Assembly: GCF_009852415.1 (NCBI RefSeq)
Contig: NZ_WOXS01000002.1
Coordinates: 6,860,001 to 6,924,000 of the forward strand
Direction: 5' to 3'
DNA: 64,000 nucleotides
DNA from: Streptomyces sp. Tu 3180
GTDB lineage: Bacteria > Actinomycetota > Actinomycetes > Streptomycetales > Streptomycetaceae
In this document: piece by piece, positions 8,518 to 16,374 of the stretch
How positions within the stretch are numbered: the first letter of the stretch is position 1
Layout of the letters: every line of letters begins with the position of its first letter
Notes under the pieces: generated by a model
Told to the model about the DNA's origin: nothing
The model's input: only the letters and a program-made list of their open reading frames with translations
Database searches by the model: none
Position numbers and translations under genes: made by a program

Positions 8518-8562
8518 CGTCACAGCGGTGGGGTGCCCGGGGGCACGGTGCCGGTGGCGCGC

Positions 8563-9375
8563 TCAGCGCTCCTTCAGCGCCTGCTCGATGGTCCGCATCA
8601 CCTCGTCCAGCGGGGCGTCGGTGCGGGCCACGGTGACCAGCACCTCGCCGTACGCCGGCACCGAGGCCGCGGGCGGCTGCGGGGCGGCGGTGCGGCGGCC
8701 CGCCATGATGCCGCTCCCGAAGGTCTTGCGGACGATCGCGAAGGCGTGGTCGAGCTGGGTCTCCACGTCCCCCTGGCCGCCGGCCCTCAGCCAGCGCCGC
8801 AGCACGTGGTTGTGGGCGGTGACCACGGCGGACGCGGCGACCTCCGCCAGCAGCGGGTCGTCGTTGGCGTCGTCGTCGTGCGCGTGCTCGTCGAAGTGGC
8901 CGAGCAGGTAGCGGGTGAAGAGGCGCTCGTAGCGCGCCACCGACGCGATCTCCGCCTCGCGCAGGGTGGGCACCTCGCGCGTCAGCTTGTAGCGGGCGAC
9001 CGAGATCTCCGGCCGCGCCGCGTACATCTTCATGACCTCCTTGATGCCGCGGCACACCGTGTCGAGCGGATGCTCGTGGGCGGGCGCGGCGTTGAGCACC
9101 GCCTCCGCGCGGACCAGGGTGTCGTCGTGGTCGGGGAAGATCGCCTCTTCCTTGGACCGGAAGTGGCGGAAGAAGGTGCGGCGGGCGACCCCGGCGGCGG
9201 CCGCGATCTCGTCGACGGTGGTCGCCTCGTACCCCTTGGTCGCGAACAGCTCCATCGCGGCGGCCGCCAGTTCCCGGCGCATCTTCAGCCGCTGGGCGGC
9301 GGCGCGGGAGCCTGCGGAGCTCTCCGGCGGCTCGGTCGTGGCGGGTGTACGTACGGACTTGGCGGGCTGGGACAT
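8563..9375 (-). CDS. TetR family transcriptional regulator
   Basis: DNA-binding repressor-type protein of 270 aa. The N-terminal TetR helix-turn-helix lies at about residues 52-73 (T-T-V-D-E-I-A-A-A-A-G-V-A-R-R-T-F-F-R-H-F), followed by the usual F-R-S-K-E-E segment. The rest is the helical ligand-binding domain, with a low-complexity Ala/Pro stretch near residue 230. The ATG at 9375 is preferred; an in-frame ATG at 9393 is possible. Its site between the beta-oxidation gene and the ccr operon, and the inverted repeats in both control regions, suggest that it senses an acyl-CoA and controls ccr or itself. The ligand and target genes are inference. Confidence 0.85.
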   Translation of the reverse strand: MSQPAKSVRTPATTEPPESSAGSRAAAQRLKMRRELAAAAMELFATKGYEATTVDEIAAAAGVARRTFFRHFRSKEEAIFPDHDDTLVRAEAVLNAAPAHEHPLDTVCRGIKEVMKMYAARPEISVARYKLTREVPTLREAEIASVARYERLFTRYLLGHFDEHAHDDDANDDPLLAEVAASAVVTAHNHVLRRWLRAGGQGDVETQLDHAFAIVRKTFGSGIMAGRRTAAPQPPAASVPAYGEVLVTVARTDAPLDEVMRTIEQALKER

Positions 9376-9390
9376 GCCCCGAACGTACTG

Positions 9391-9413
9391 CATGTGCGCA
9401 GCTCGGTGCGCAT
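9391..9413. promoter_or_regulatory. Inverted repeat upstream of the TetR gene
   Basis: Two TGCGCA hexamers (9395-9400 and 9407-9412) flank a 6-nt spacer, and the repeat is extended by ATG/CAT arms. It lies 16-38 bp before the preferred TetR start. This is a typical place for an autoregulatory operator, though it does not resemble the repeats at ccr. Confidence 0.35.
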
Positions 9414-9424
9414 GACCGGGGGTT

Positions 9425-9447
9425 CCCCCGTCCCCGGGGGACGGGGG
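9425..9447. repeat. GC-rich interspersed palindrome, copy 1 (intergenic)
   Basis: A perfect palindrome of two 11-base arms (CCCCCGTCCCC and its complement) around a single G, followed by AGG. It belongs to the same style of short palindrome as the copies at 11596, 18613, 26701, 29531 and 62244. It lies between the TetR gene and the double dehydrogenase gene and may also act as a terminator. Confidence 0.55.
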
Positions 9448-9538
9448 AGGCCCGGTGCGGGCGGACGGCGGGAGCCGGTCGGGGTCGAGCAGCCCGCCCC
9501 ACTGGGCGCCGTCCTGGAACCGGTCGCCGGAGCGCCGC

Positions 9539-11344
9539 TCAGCGCTTGGCATATTCGCGGAAGCCGCGGCCGGTCTTGCGGCCGAGGCAGCCCGCGGCCA
9601 CCAGGTGCTCCAGCAGCGGCGCCGGGGCGAGACCCGGGTCGCGGAACTCGCGGTGCAGGACCTTCTCGATGGCGAGCGAGACGTCCAGCCCGACGACGTC
9701 CAGCAGCTCGAAGGGACCCATCGGGTAGCCGCCGCCCAGCTTCATCGCGGCGTCGATGTCGTCCAGGGACGCGTAGTGCTCCTGCACCATCTTGATCGCG
9801 TTGTTGAGGTACGGGAACAGCAGCGCGTTCACGATGAAGCCGGCCCGGTCGCCGCAGTCCACGGCGTGCTTGCGGATCTTCCCGCAGACCTCGCGCACCG
9901 TCGCGTGCACGTCGTCGGCGGTCAGCACCGTGCGCACGACCTCGACCAGCTTCATGGCCGGCGCCGGGTTGAAGAAGTGCATGCCGATCACGTCCTGCGG
10001 GCGCGAGGTGGCGCGGGCACAGGCGACGACCGGGAGGGAGGAGGTGGTGGTGGCGAGCACCGCACCCGGCTTGCAGACCTTGTCCAGCGTCGCGAACAGC
10101 TGCCGCTTGACCTCCAGGTCCTCGGCGATCGCCTCGAGGGCGAGGTCGACGTCGGCGAAGTCGTCGTAGGTGCCCGTCGGCCGGATCAGCTCCAGGGTCC
10201 TCGCGGCGGCCTCGGCGGTCATCCGGCCCTTGTCGACGGAGCGCGCCAGGGACTTGCCGACGCGCGCCCTGGCCGCCTGTGCCTTCTCCTCGCTGCGGGC
10301 GGCCAGGACCACCTCGTAACCGGCCTTGGCGAAGACCTCGGCGATGCCGGAGGCCATCGTGCCGGAGCCCGCGACGCCCACCGAGCGCACCGGACGGCCG
10401 GCGACGGGGGAACCGCCCTCCGGCGGGGTCAGCGCGTCCCGCACGACGACGGCGCTGCCCGGCGCCTCGTACGTGTAGAAGCCGCGCCCGGCCTTGCGGC
10501 CCGTCAGGCCCGCCTCGCTGAGCTGCTTGAGGATCGGGGCGGGGGCGTGCAGCCGGTCCCGGGACTCGGCGTACATGGCCTCCAGCACCGTGCGCGCGGT
10601 GTCGACGCCGATCAGGTCGAGCAGTGCCAGCGGGCCCATGGGGAGCCCGCAGCCGAGCCGCATCGCGGCGTCGATGTCCTCGCGGGAGGCGTAGTGCGCC
10701 TCGTACATCGCGGCGGCCTGGTTGAGGTAGCCGAACAGCAGCCCGTCCGCGACGAATCCGGGCCGGTCGCCGACCGCGACCGGCTCCTTGCCGAGTTCCA
10801 GGGCGAGGTCGGTGACCGCGGTGACGGCCGCCGGGGCGGTCAGCACGGAGGAGACGATCTCCACCAGCCTCATCGCCGGGGCGGGGTTGAAGAAGTGCAT
10901 GCCCAGCACCCGCTCGGGGTGGGCCGAGTCGGCGGCGAGCCGGGTGACGGACAGGGCGTTGGTGCCGGTCGCCAGGATGGTCTCCGGCCGCACGATGCGG
11001 TCGAGTTCGCGGAGGATCTGCTGCTTGGTCTCGTACGACTCCGGCGCCACCTCGATCACCAGGTCGGCGCCGGCCGCCGCGGTGAGGTCGGTGGAGGTGC
11101 TCACGCGGGCGAGGGCGTCCGCGCGCTCCTGCTCGGTCAGGCGCCCGCGCTCCACGGCACGGGCGGTCGAGGCCTCCAGCGCGGCGACGCACTTCGCGGC
11201 CTGGGCCTCGCTGACGTCGATGCCGAGGACCTCGCGGCCGGCCTTGGCCAGGACCTCGGCGATGCCGGTGCCCATCGTGCCGAGGCCGACGACGGCGACG
11301 GTCCGCAGCGGGGACGGAGGGGTGGGGGACAGGGGAGTGGCCAT
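9539..11344 (-). CDS. Tandem (double-domain) 3-hydroxyacyl-CoA dehydrogenase
   Basis: NAD-dependent enzyme, probably a 3-hydroxybutyryl-CoA dehydrogenase, built from two complete copies of the family fold in one 601-aa chain. Copy 1 has its Rossmann motif V-V-G-L-G-T-M-G-T-G near residues 18-27. Copy 2 begins near residue 317 with V-A-G-S-G-T-M-A-S-G. Both carry the catalytic-His segment G-M-H-F-F-N-P-A-P-A-M and end with a G-R-G-F motif. Single-domain enzymes are about 285 aa, so this is a fused duplication. The 3-hydroxybutyryl/crotonyl-CoA step sits directly before Ccr, so the location next to the ccr operon makes metabolic sense. A GGAG ribosome site precedes the ATG at 11344. Confidence 0.9.
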   Translation of the reverse strand: MATPLSPTPPSPLRTVAVVGLGTMGTGIAEVLAKAGREVLGIDVSEAQAAKCVAALEASTARAVERGRLTEQERADALARVSTSTDLTAAAGADLVIEVAPESYETKQQILRELDRIVRPETILATGTNALSVTRLAADSAHPERVLGMHFFNPAPAMRLVEIVSSVLTAPAAVTAVTDLALELGKEPVAVGDRPGFVADGLLFGYLNQAAAMYEAHYASREDIDAAMRLGCGLPMGPLALLDLIGVDTARTVLEAMYAESRDRLHAPAPILKQLSEAGLTGRKAGRGFYTYEAPGSAVVVRDALTPPEGGSPVAGRPVRSVGVAGSGTMASGIAEVFAKAGYEVVLAARSEEKAQAARARVGKSLARSVDKGRMTAEAAARTLELIRPTGTYDDFADVDLALEAIAEDLEVKRQLFATLDKVCKPGAVLATTTSSLPVVACARATSRPQDVIGMHFFNPAPAMKLVEVVRTVLTADDVHATVREVCGKIRKHAVDCGDRAGFIVNALLFPYLNNAIKMVQEHYASLDDIDAAMKLGGGYPMGPFELLDVVGLDVSLAIEKVLHREFRDPGLAPAPLLEHLVAAGCLGRKTGRGFREYAKR

Positions 11345-11783
11345 CGCGGGACTCCAGGAATGAGGGTGACGACGGGAAACACGCCCGGGTGCGCCGAAGG
11401 GCGCACCGGGTGCGTGCGGAGGGAGTGCGGGTGTTGCCGGGCAGCGAGCGCACACGCCCGGTGCCGTCGGCCGGGCCCCCGCCCGGACGACCGGGAGCGG
11501 GGGAGGGCGTGCACACGCCCTGGTACGACGGCGGATCCGACCGGCCCTGTCCCGAGGCCGAGCCGTACTGCGGTACACGGGGTACCGAACCGACTGCCTC
11601 CCCCCACTGCCTCGAAGGCGTGGGAGGTGCCCCCGACGGCGGCCGCGTCACCAGACCGCCGTGAGGAGGGTCGCGAGTGGGTGACTCGCTCGTCTGAGCT
11701 TAACTCGCGGGTAACGAGCGCGCCAGCCCCCGGCTTTGTGATGTAGGTCCCGAGCGGCCCACCGCACCCCTAATCTCTGGGAC
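11345..11783. other. Divergent intergenic region (no gene)
   Basis: These 439 bp separate the minus-strand dehydrogenase from the plus-strand HEAT gene. I see one interspersed palindrome (11596-11635), a perfect 6-bp inverted repeat with a 5-nt spacer (GCGAGT and ACTCGC, 11673-11689), and a likely leaderless promoter for the HEAT gene ending at 11776. A 91-codon open frame on the plus strand (11389-11664) runs through the palindrome and has no family-like sequence, so I do not call it. Confidence 0.5.
11596..11635. repeat. GC-rich interspersed palindrome, copy 2 (intergenic)
   Basis: A CCTCCCCCCAC...GTGGGAGGTGCCCCC arrangement with a short TCGAA loop. The core (C-run, CAC, loop, GTG, G-run, GGTGCCCCC) is shared with copy 29531-29570. 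Confidence 0.6.
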
Positions 11784-12389
11784 ATGGACGAAGAGTCGCG
11801 ATCGATCACGGAGCGCTTACGGGCCGAGGCGGGCGGATCGGCGGCGTACGACCGTCTCGTGGCCACGGACGACCTCGACACCCTGGCCGCCGTCCTCACC
11901 GAACCCGGACAGCCGCTGTGGGCCCGGGAACTGGCCGCGTTCCGGCTGGGACTCGCGGGTGACCGGCGGGCCTTCGAGACCCTGGTGCTCCTCCTCAACC
12001 ACCGTGACCCGCCGCGCTGCGCCTCCGCCGCGCACGCCCTCGCCCACCTCGGCGACCCGCGCACCGCCCGGGCGGCCGCCGCCCTCGCCACCAACGAACT
12101 GCGCGTCGCCTACGCGCTGCACCCGGTGCGCCTCCTGGTCCGGCTCCGCGCCCCCGAGGCCGTGCCCGCCCTGATCACCACGCTGGAGCGGCGCCTGCAC
12201 CCGCACGACCCGTACCGGCGGGTGGCGCTCGCCTGCGTGGAGGGCCTGGGCGAACTCGGCGACGCCCGCGCCGGACCGGTGCTGGACCGGGCCCTGGCCC
12301 ACCCGGCGCTGGCCGAGGCGGCGGTGCGCGCGCTGGCGCGGATCCCCCGCCGCAGATCCTCCGGGGGGCGGATCCCGGGACAGCGGTAG
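11784..12389 (+). CDS. HEAT-repeat protein with a TTA codon
   Basis: A 201-aa protein made largely of helical HEAT/PBS-lyase-like repeats. Recurrent A-x-x-A-L-x-x-L-G-D-x-R-A units are seen around residues 75-110 and 140-185. Such proteins are scaffolds or lyases of bilin-type cofactors; no catalytic residue is obvious. Codon 12 is TTA (11817-11819), the codon read by the bldA tRNA in Streptomyces, so translation should depend on development. A -10-like TAATCT ends 7 nt before the ATG and there is no ribosome site, so the mRNA is probably leaderless. It is convergent with the next gene, with 5 bp between the stops. Specific function is unknown. Confidence 0.75.
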   Translation: MDEESRSITERLRAEAGGSAAYDRLVATDDLDTLAAVLTEPGQPLWARELAAFRLGLAGDRRAFETLVLLLNHRDPPRCASAAHALAHLGDPRTARAAAALATNELRVAYALHPVRLLVRLRAPEAVPALITTLERRLHPHDPYRRVALACVEGLGELGDARAGPVLDRALAHPALAEAAVRALARIPRRRSSGGRIPGQR

Positions 12390-12394
12390 CGCCG

Positions 12395-12937
12395 TCAGTC
12401 CGGCGGGGCGGGGAGGTCCTTCGCGTACCGCACCTCGGGCACGGCCACCCCGCCCACCTCGAAGGGCTCCTCGCCGCCGTCCGCGGCGAAGCCGGCCCGC
12501 TCGTAGAAGCGGCGGGCGCGGGTGTTGCCCTTCAGGACCCACAGGTACATGCGGGCGCGGCCGTCGGCGCAGCAGCGGCGGACCGCCTCCGTGAGCAGCG
12601 CCCTGCCCACGCCGCGCCCGATGGACTCGGGCCGCAGGTACAGGGCGTACAGCTCGGCGTCCCCGGTGCGGGTGTCGCCGTCCCGGTACGGGCCGAAGGC
12701 CGCCCAGCCGGCGAGCCCGCCGCCGGCGGTGCCGGCGACCAGGTTCACCACGCTGCCGTCGCCGTGCAGGAGGCGTGCGCGGTGGCGTTCGGCGTCCGCC
12801 GCCACGTCGAGGCCGTCGAGGTACGGCTGCGGGACGAGCCCGCGGTAGGCGTGCTGCCAGCCGCGCACGCGGATCTCGGCCACGCGGTCGCAGTCGTCCG
12901 CGGTCATGGCCCGGATGTCGGGACGGTCGCTGTCCAT
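12395..12937 (-). CDS. GNAT family N-acetyltransferase
   Basis: A 180-aa acetyltransferase-fold protein. The acetyl-CoA pyrophosphate loop is visible as R-P-E-S-I-G-R-G-V-G-R-A-L-L (about residues 102-115), followed by the N-T-R-A-R-R-F-Y-E-R-A-G-F motif B, both characteristic of GNAT enzymes. The acceptor substrate cannot be told from sequence. A TAGGGT -10 box (minus strand, 12949-12944) ends 6 nt before the ATG, so the gene probably has its own leaderless promoter in the 39-bp gap after the RidA gene. Confidence 0.85.
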   Translation of the reverse strand: MDSDRPDIRAMTADDCDRVAEIRVRGWQHAYRGLVPQPYLDGLDVAADAERHRARLLHGDGSVVNLVAGTAGGGLAGWAAFGPYRDGDTRTGDAELYALYLRPESIGRGVGRALLTEAVRRCCADGRARMYLWVLKGNTRARRFYERAGFAADGGEEPFEVGGVAVPEVRYAKDLPAPPD

Positions 12938-12976
12938 GGCGGGACCCTAGGCGACCGCGGCCGCGGCGGCCCGGGA

Positions 12977-13375
12977 TTATCCGGGGACGACCGCGAACGC
13001 CTCGATCTCCATCAGGAACTCGGGGCGGACCAGGGCCGCGACCTGGACGGCGGACGCGGCGGGCAGCCGGTCGTCGGGGATGTGCGCGGCGCGGGCCGCG
13101 CGGATGGCGGGCATGTGCGCCATGTCCGTGACGAAGAAAGTGAGTTTCACGACGTCGTCGAAGGCCGCCCCGGCGGCGGCCAGACAGCGCCTCAGATTCT
13201 CGAAGACCTGGCGGGCCTGGGCTTCGGGATCGCCCTCGCCGACCAGCCTGCCCTCCTCGTCCAGCGGGAGCTGGCCGGAGACGGCGACCACGCGGCCCGC
13301 GCCCGTGACGACGTGGGTGTACTGGGACGCGGGGAACACCCCGGCGGGGGCGGGGATCCTGATCGGTTCGCTCAT
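12977..13375 (-). CDS. RidA family (YjgF/UK114) imine/enamine deaminase-like protein
   Basis: A 132-aa member of the RidA superfamily, which hydrolyses reactive enamine/imine intermediates or serves related detoxifying roles as a trimer. The N-terminal block F-P-A-S-Q-Y-T-H-V-V, the S-G-Q-L-P-L-D segment and the Q-V-F-E-N-L-R-R-C-L-A-A-A-G helix are typical. The conserved Arg of catalytic RidA (R-P-P/C-V-A-V motif) is not obvious here: the end reads R-P-E-F-L-M-E-I-E. This may therefore be one of the non-deaminase subgroups. It follows the secreted peptidase gene by 56 bp on the same strand. The stop is TAA. Confidence 0.85.
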   Translation of the reverse strand: MSEPIRIPAPAGVFPASQYTHVVTGAGRVVAVSGQLPLDEEGRLVGEGDPEAQARQVFENLRRCLAAAGAAFDDVVKLTFFVTDMAHMPAIRAARAAHIPDDRLPAASAVQVAALVRPEFLMEIEAFAVVPG

Positions 13376-13431
13376 GACCCCATGGTGGACCACGGGTCCG
13401 ACGGGGCCGCCCCCGGTGACCGCCCGGTCGC

Positions 13432-15030
13432 TCAGCCGCGGAAGCCGAGCAGGCCGTGCAGCGTCGCGCCGCGTGCGGTCGCCGGTACCGCCCTCGACGT
13501 CAGCGGCTTCGGGTCGGGCAGCGCCGCGCACGACGCGTCGGCCTCGCCGCGACCGCCGCGCGGCACGGTCCCGTCCCTCAGATAGGCCGCCAGATGCCTG
13601 TCCAGGCAGTCGTTCCCGCTCAGCGTGACGCCGTGGTTGCCGCCGCCCTGCTCGACCACCAGGCGCGAGCGCGCCAGCAGGTGGTGGACCGCGACGGCGC
13701 CCCGGTACGGGGTCGCCGCGTCGTGCGTCGCCTGGAACAGCAGCGCCGGCGGCAGTCCGCCGTTGACGACGCGCACCGGCCGCAGGGACCCGGTCGGCCA
13801 GAACGCGCACGGCGCGTTGTACCAGGCGTTGTTCCAGGTCATGAACGGCGCCCGCTCGTACGCCTCCCAGTTGTCCTTGCGCCACTGCTCCCAGTCGCGC
13901 GGCCAGAGGGCGTCCCGGCACTCCACGGCGGTGTAGATGCTGTAGCCGTTGTCGCCGGAGGCGTCGGTGGCGCCGAAGTTCTCGTACGCCTCGATCAGCG
14001 GCTCGGTGTCCCCGTCGTTCGCGTACGCCGCGAACGCCTCCGCGAGATAGGGCCAGTAGCCGTTGTAGTAGCCGCCGGGAAGGTAGGTGTCCTCCAGTTC
14101 GGCGGCGCCCACCGTGCCGCCGGCCGGCTTCTCCTTCAGGGCCGCGCGCATCGCGTACCACTCGGCCTCGACCTTCTCCGGGTCGGTGCCGAGCCGGTAC
14201 CGCGCGTCGTGCCGCGCGACCCAGGCCATGAACGCACGGTGGCGGTCGTTGAAGGCGCGGTCCTGGTTCAGGTTGGCGTCGTACCACACCTCGGTGGGGT
14301 CGACCACCGAGTCCAGCACCAGGCGCCGCACCCGCTCCGGGAACAGCTTGGCGTAGACGGCGCCCAGATAGGTGCCGTAGGAGTAACCGAAGTAGTTGAT
14401 CCTCTTCGCGCCCAGGGCCCGCCGGACCACGTCCAGGTCGCGCGCCGCGCTGACGGTGTCGATGTACGGCAGCAGGTCCGGGTGCTTCCTGCCGCAGGAC
14501 TCGGCGAAGGACTTCGCACGCGCGAGGTTGGCCCGCTCCACCGCGGGCGTGGCCGGCACCGGGTCGGGGCGCACCGGGGCGAAGTGGGCCGGCCGGCAGT
14601 CCAGCGCGGGCCTGCTCGCCCCCGCCCCGCGCGGGTCGAAGCCGATGACGTCGTACTGGGCGGCCACCTCCGCGGGGAGCGAGGCGGCGACGAACCCGGC
14701 GAGCGTCAGGCCGCTGCCGCCGGGGCCGCCCGGGTTCACCAGCAGGGGGCCCTGGTACTTCTTCGCGGTGTGCGGAACGCGGGACAGCGCGAGCGTGATC
14801 TTCCGCCCGCCGGGGTCGGCGTGGTCGAGCGGCACCTCGACGGACGCGCACTGCAGGGTCGGGTAGCCCTTGGTGGGGCACTTCCGCCACGCGGGTTCCG
14901 CGGCGCGCGGGGTGTCCGCCGTGTGCGCGGTGTCCGCGGCCCGCGGTGCGCCGGCCTCGGCGGGCACGGCCGTGAGACCCGCGGCCATGACGACGGCGGC
15001 ACCGCACAGCACGGCTGCGCGTCTTCTCAT
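13432..15030 (-). CDS. Secreted alpha/beta-hydrolase, tripeptidyl aminopeptidase type
   Basis: Exported serine peptidase of 532 aa. An N-terminal signal peptide (M-R-R-R, then a hydrophobic stretch, then A-E-A-G-A near residue 27) is clear. The oxyanion segment N-P-G-G-P-G-G-S-G, the nucleophile elbow G-Y-S-Y-G-T-Y and the late D-A-A-T-P-Y and G-G-G-N-H-G-V segments give the Ser/Asp/His triad. The last 100 residues match the TAP-like C-terminal domain (A-L-L-F-Q-A-T-H-D-A-A-T-P). Streptomyces tripeptidyl aminopeptidases and SlpD/SlpE relatives have this layout and remove tripeptides from protein N-termini outside the cell. The exact specificity is not known. Confidence 0.88.
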   Translation of the reverse strand: MRRRAAVLCGAAVVMAAGLTAVPAEAGAPRAADTAHTADTPRAAEPAWRKCPTKGYPTLQCASVEVPLDHADPGGRKITLALSRVPHTAKKYQGPLLVNPGGPGGSGLTLAGFVAASLPAEVAAQYDVIGFDPRGAGASRPALDCRPAHFAPVRPDPVPATPAVERANLARAKSFAESCGRKHPDLLPYIDTVSAARDLDVVRRALGAKRINYFGYSYGTYLGAVYAKLFPERVRRLVLDSVVDPTEVWYDANLNQDRAFNDRHRAFMAWVARHDARYRLGTDPEKVEAEWYAMRAALKEKPAGGTVGAAELEDTYLPGGYYNGYWPYLAEAFAAYANDGDTEPLIEAYENFGATDASGDNGYSIYTAVECRDALWPRDWEQWRKDNWEAYERAPFMTWNNAWYNAPCAFWPTGSLRPVRVVNGGLPPALLFQATHDAATPYRGAVAVHHLLARSRLVVEQGGGNHGVTLSGNDCLDRHLAAYLRDGTVPRGGRGEADASCAALPDPKPLTSRAVPATARGATLHGLLGFRG

Positions 15031-15114
15031 GGAGTCCTCCCGGGACCGAGGGGCTGCGGACCGCGTGACGCACGGTCCACGCCGCATCGTCCCGGGAGAG
15101 GGCACCGGACGAAC

Positions 15115-15164
15115 GCGTTCGAGCGGTTCTTGACCCGATTGCGCCGCCGGATGCGCTCGAACGC
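15115..15164. repeat. Spaced inverted repeat between peptidase and radical SAM genes
   Basis: Perfect 11-bp arms GCGTTCGAGCG (15115-15125) and CGCTCGAACGC (15154-15164) are separated by 28 bp. It begins 3 bp after the radical SAM stop, so it could be a terminator with a large loop or a binding site upstream of the peptidase gene. Confidence 0.5.
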
Positions 15165-15166
15165 TC

Positions 15167-16204
15167 CTAGGTGAGCGTGAGTTGGACCGGCCCGGACACC
15201 GGGGCCTCGACCGGGCCGGGCGTCCCGGTCCGTCGCGGCATCCCCGCGTGCGCGGGGCCGATGCCGTACTCCCGGGCCAGGTCGTGCACCTGGCGGGTGA
15301 TCCGGCGCTGGTACCACTTCGGGGCGTAGGCGCCGTCCGCGTACAGCCGCGCATAGCGGTTCACCAGGTGCGGGTGGTGCCGCCCGAGCCAGGACAGGAA
15401 CCACTCGCGGGCGCCGGGCCGCAGGTGCAGCACCAGAGGGGTGACGGAGGTGGCGCCGGCGGCGGCGATCGCCCGTACGGTGGCCCGCAGTTGGTCCGGC
15501 CCGTCGCTCAGGAACGGGATCACCGGGGCCATCAGGACCCCGCAGCCGATGCCGTGCGCGGCGAGCGTCCGGACCACCTCCAGCCGGCGCTCCGGCGCGG
15601 GCGTGCCCGGTTCGACCGTGCGCCACAGCCGCTCGTCGGTGAAGCCCACGGAGACCGAGACGCCGACGTCGGTGACCTCGGCGGCCTGTTTCAGCAGCTC
15701 CAGGTCGCGCAGGACCAGCGTGCCCTTGGTGAGGAGCGAGAAGGGGTTCGCCCGGTCGCGCAGGGCGGCCAGGATGCCCGGCATCAGCCGGTAGCGGCCC
15801 TCCGCGCGCTGGTAGCAGTCGACGTTCGTGCCCATCGCTATGTGCTCGCCCCGCCAGTTGCGGGAGGCGAGCTGACGGCGCAGCAGCTCGGGGGCGTTCA
15901 CCTTGACCACGATCTGGCTGTCGAAGCCGAGGCCGGTGTCGAGGTCCAGATAGCTGTGCGTCTTCCTGGCGAAGCAGTAGACGCACGCGTGCGTGCAGCC
16001 CCGGTAGGGGTTGACCGTCCACTCGAACGGCATGCGGGAGGCCCCGGGCACCCGGTTGAGGACCGAGCGGGCCCGGATCTCGTGGAAGGTGATTCCGCGG
16101 AACTCCGGCGTGTCGAAGGTGCGGGTGGTCACCGCCTCCGCGCCGAACAGCGCGGCGTCGGCCCGGCTGTGTTCGGAGCCCGTGGCGAGGTTCTCCCAGC
16201 GCAT
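15167..16204 (-). CDS. Radical SAM protein, Rv2578c / spore-photoproduct-lyase-like family
   Basis: A 345-aa radical S-adenosylmethionine enzyme. The iron-sulphur cluster motif C-T-H-A-C-V-Y-C (CxxxCxxC) follows the family block W-T-V-N-P-Y-R-G, and A-M-G-T-N-V-D-C-Y-Q-R-A-E-G-R-Y-R-L and L-L-T-K-G-T-L are also typical. It resembles mycobacterial Rv2578c from memory; relatives are often annotated as DNA repair photolyase/SplB-like, but no substrate is established. The ATG at 16204 has a GGAGG site upstream. A perfect actinobacterial LexA box lies 34 bp before the start and supports a DNA-damage role. Confidence 0.88.
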   Translation of the reverse strand: MRWENLATGSEHSRADAALFGAEAVTTRTFDTPEFRGITFHEIRARSVLNRVPGASRMPFEWTVNPYRGCTHACVYCFARKTHSYLDLDTGLGFDSQIVVKVNAPELLRRQLASRNWRGEHIAMGTNVDCYQRAEGRYRLMPGILAALRDRANPFSLLTKGTLVLRDLELLKQAAEVTDVGVSVSVGFTDERLWRTVEPGTPAPERRLEVVRTLAAHGIGCGVLMAPVIPFLSDGPDQLRATVRAIAAAGATSVTPLVLHLRPGAREWFLSWLGRHHPHLVNRYARLYADGAYAPKWYQRRITRQVHDLAREYGIGPAHAGMPRRTGTPGPVEAPVSGPVQLTLT

Positions 16205-16237
16205 GACGCCTCCTCGGTAGCACTGGGCCACAGAATA

Positions 16238-16249
16238 GAACAAGTGTTC
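16238..16249. promoter_or_regulatory. LexA (SOS) box
   Basis: GAACAAGTGTTC matches the Gram-positive SOS core GAAC-N4-GTTC exactly. It lies between the divergent radical SAM (minus) and SRPBCC (plus) genes, 34 bp from the radical SAM start and 126 bp from the other. Position favours control of the radical SAM gene. Confidence 0.65.
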
Positions 16250-16374
16250 CTCTGATCGTGCGAGCGACATGTTCGGTCACCCTTCCGATCACAAACGGAC
16301 CCCCGATTTGGGCGGCCGGGCGGGGGGTGGTTGGCTTGCCCCGACCCCGAGAACCCATGCCCTGGAGGAAAGCG

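Larger units (their letters stand above)
8153..8562. other. Intergenic region upstream of ccr (no gene)
   Basis: These 410 bp separate ccr from the TetR gene, both on the minus strand. I see the ccr promoter and candidate operator (8354-8395), a long untranslated ccr leader (about 8153-8347) with no convincing small ORF, and a terminator for the TetR gene (8494-8517). The stretch 8396-8440 is noticeably AT-richer than its surroundings. Confidence 0.6.

Noticed and set aside
11389-11664. A 91-codon plus-strand frame before the HEAT gene
   Set aside because: It runs through the interspersed palindrome, has no ribosome site and no recognisable protein features.
15111-15120. GAACGCGTTC as a second LexA box
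   Set aside because: The spacer is 2 bp, not 4, so it does not fit the SOS box; it is part of the larger inverted repeat.
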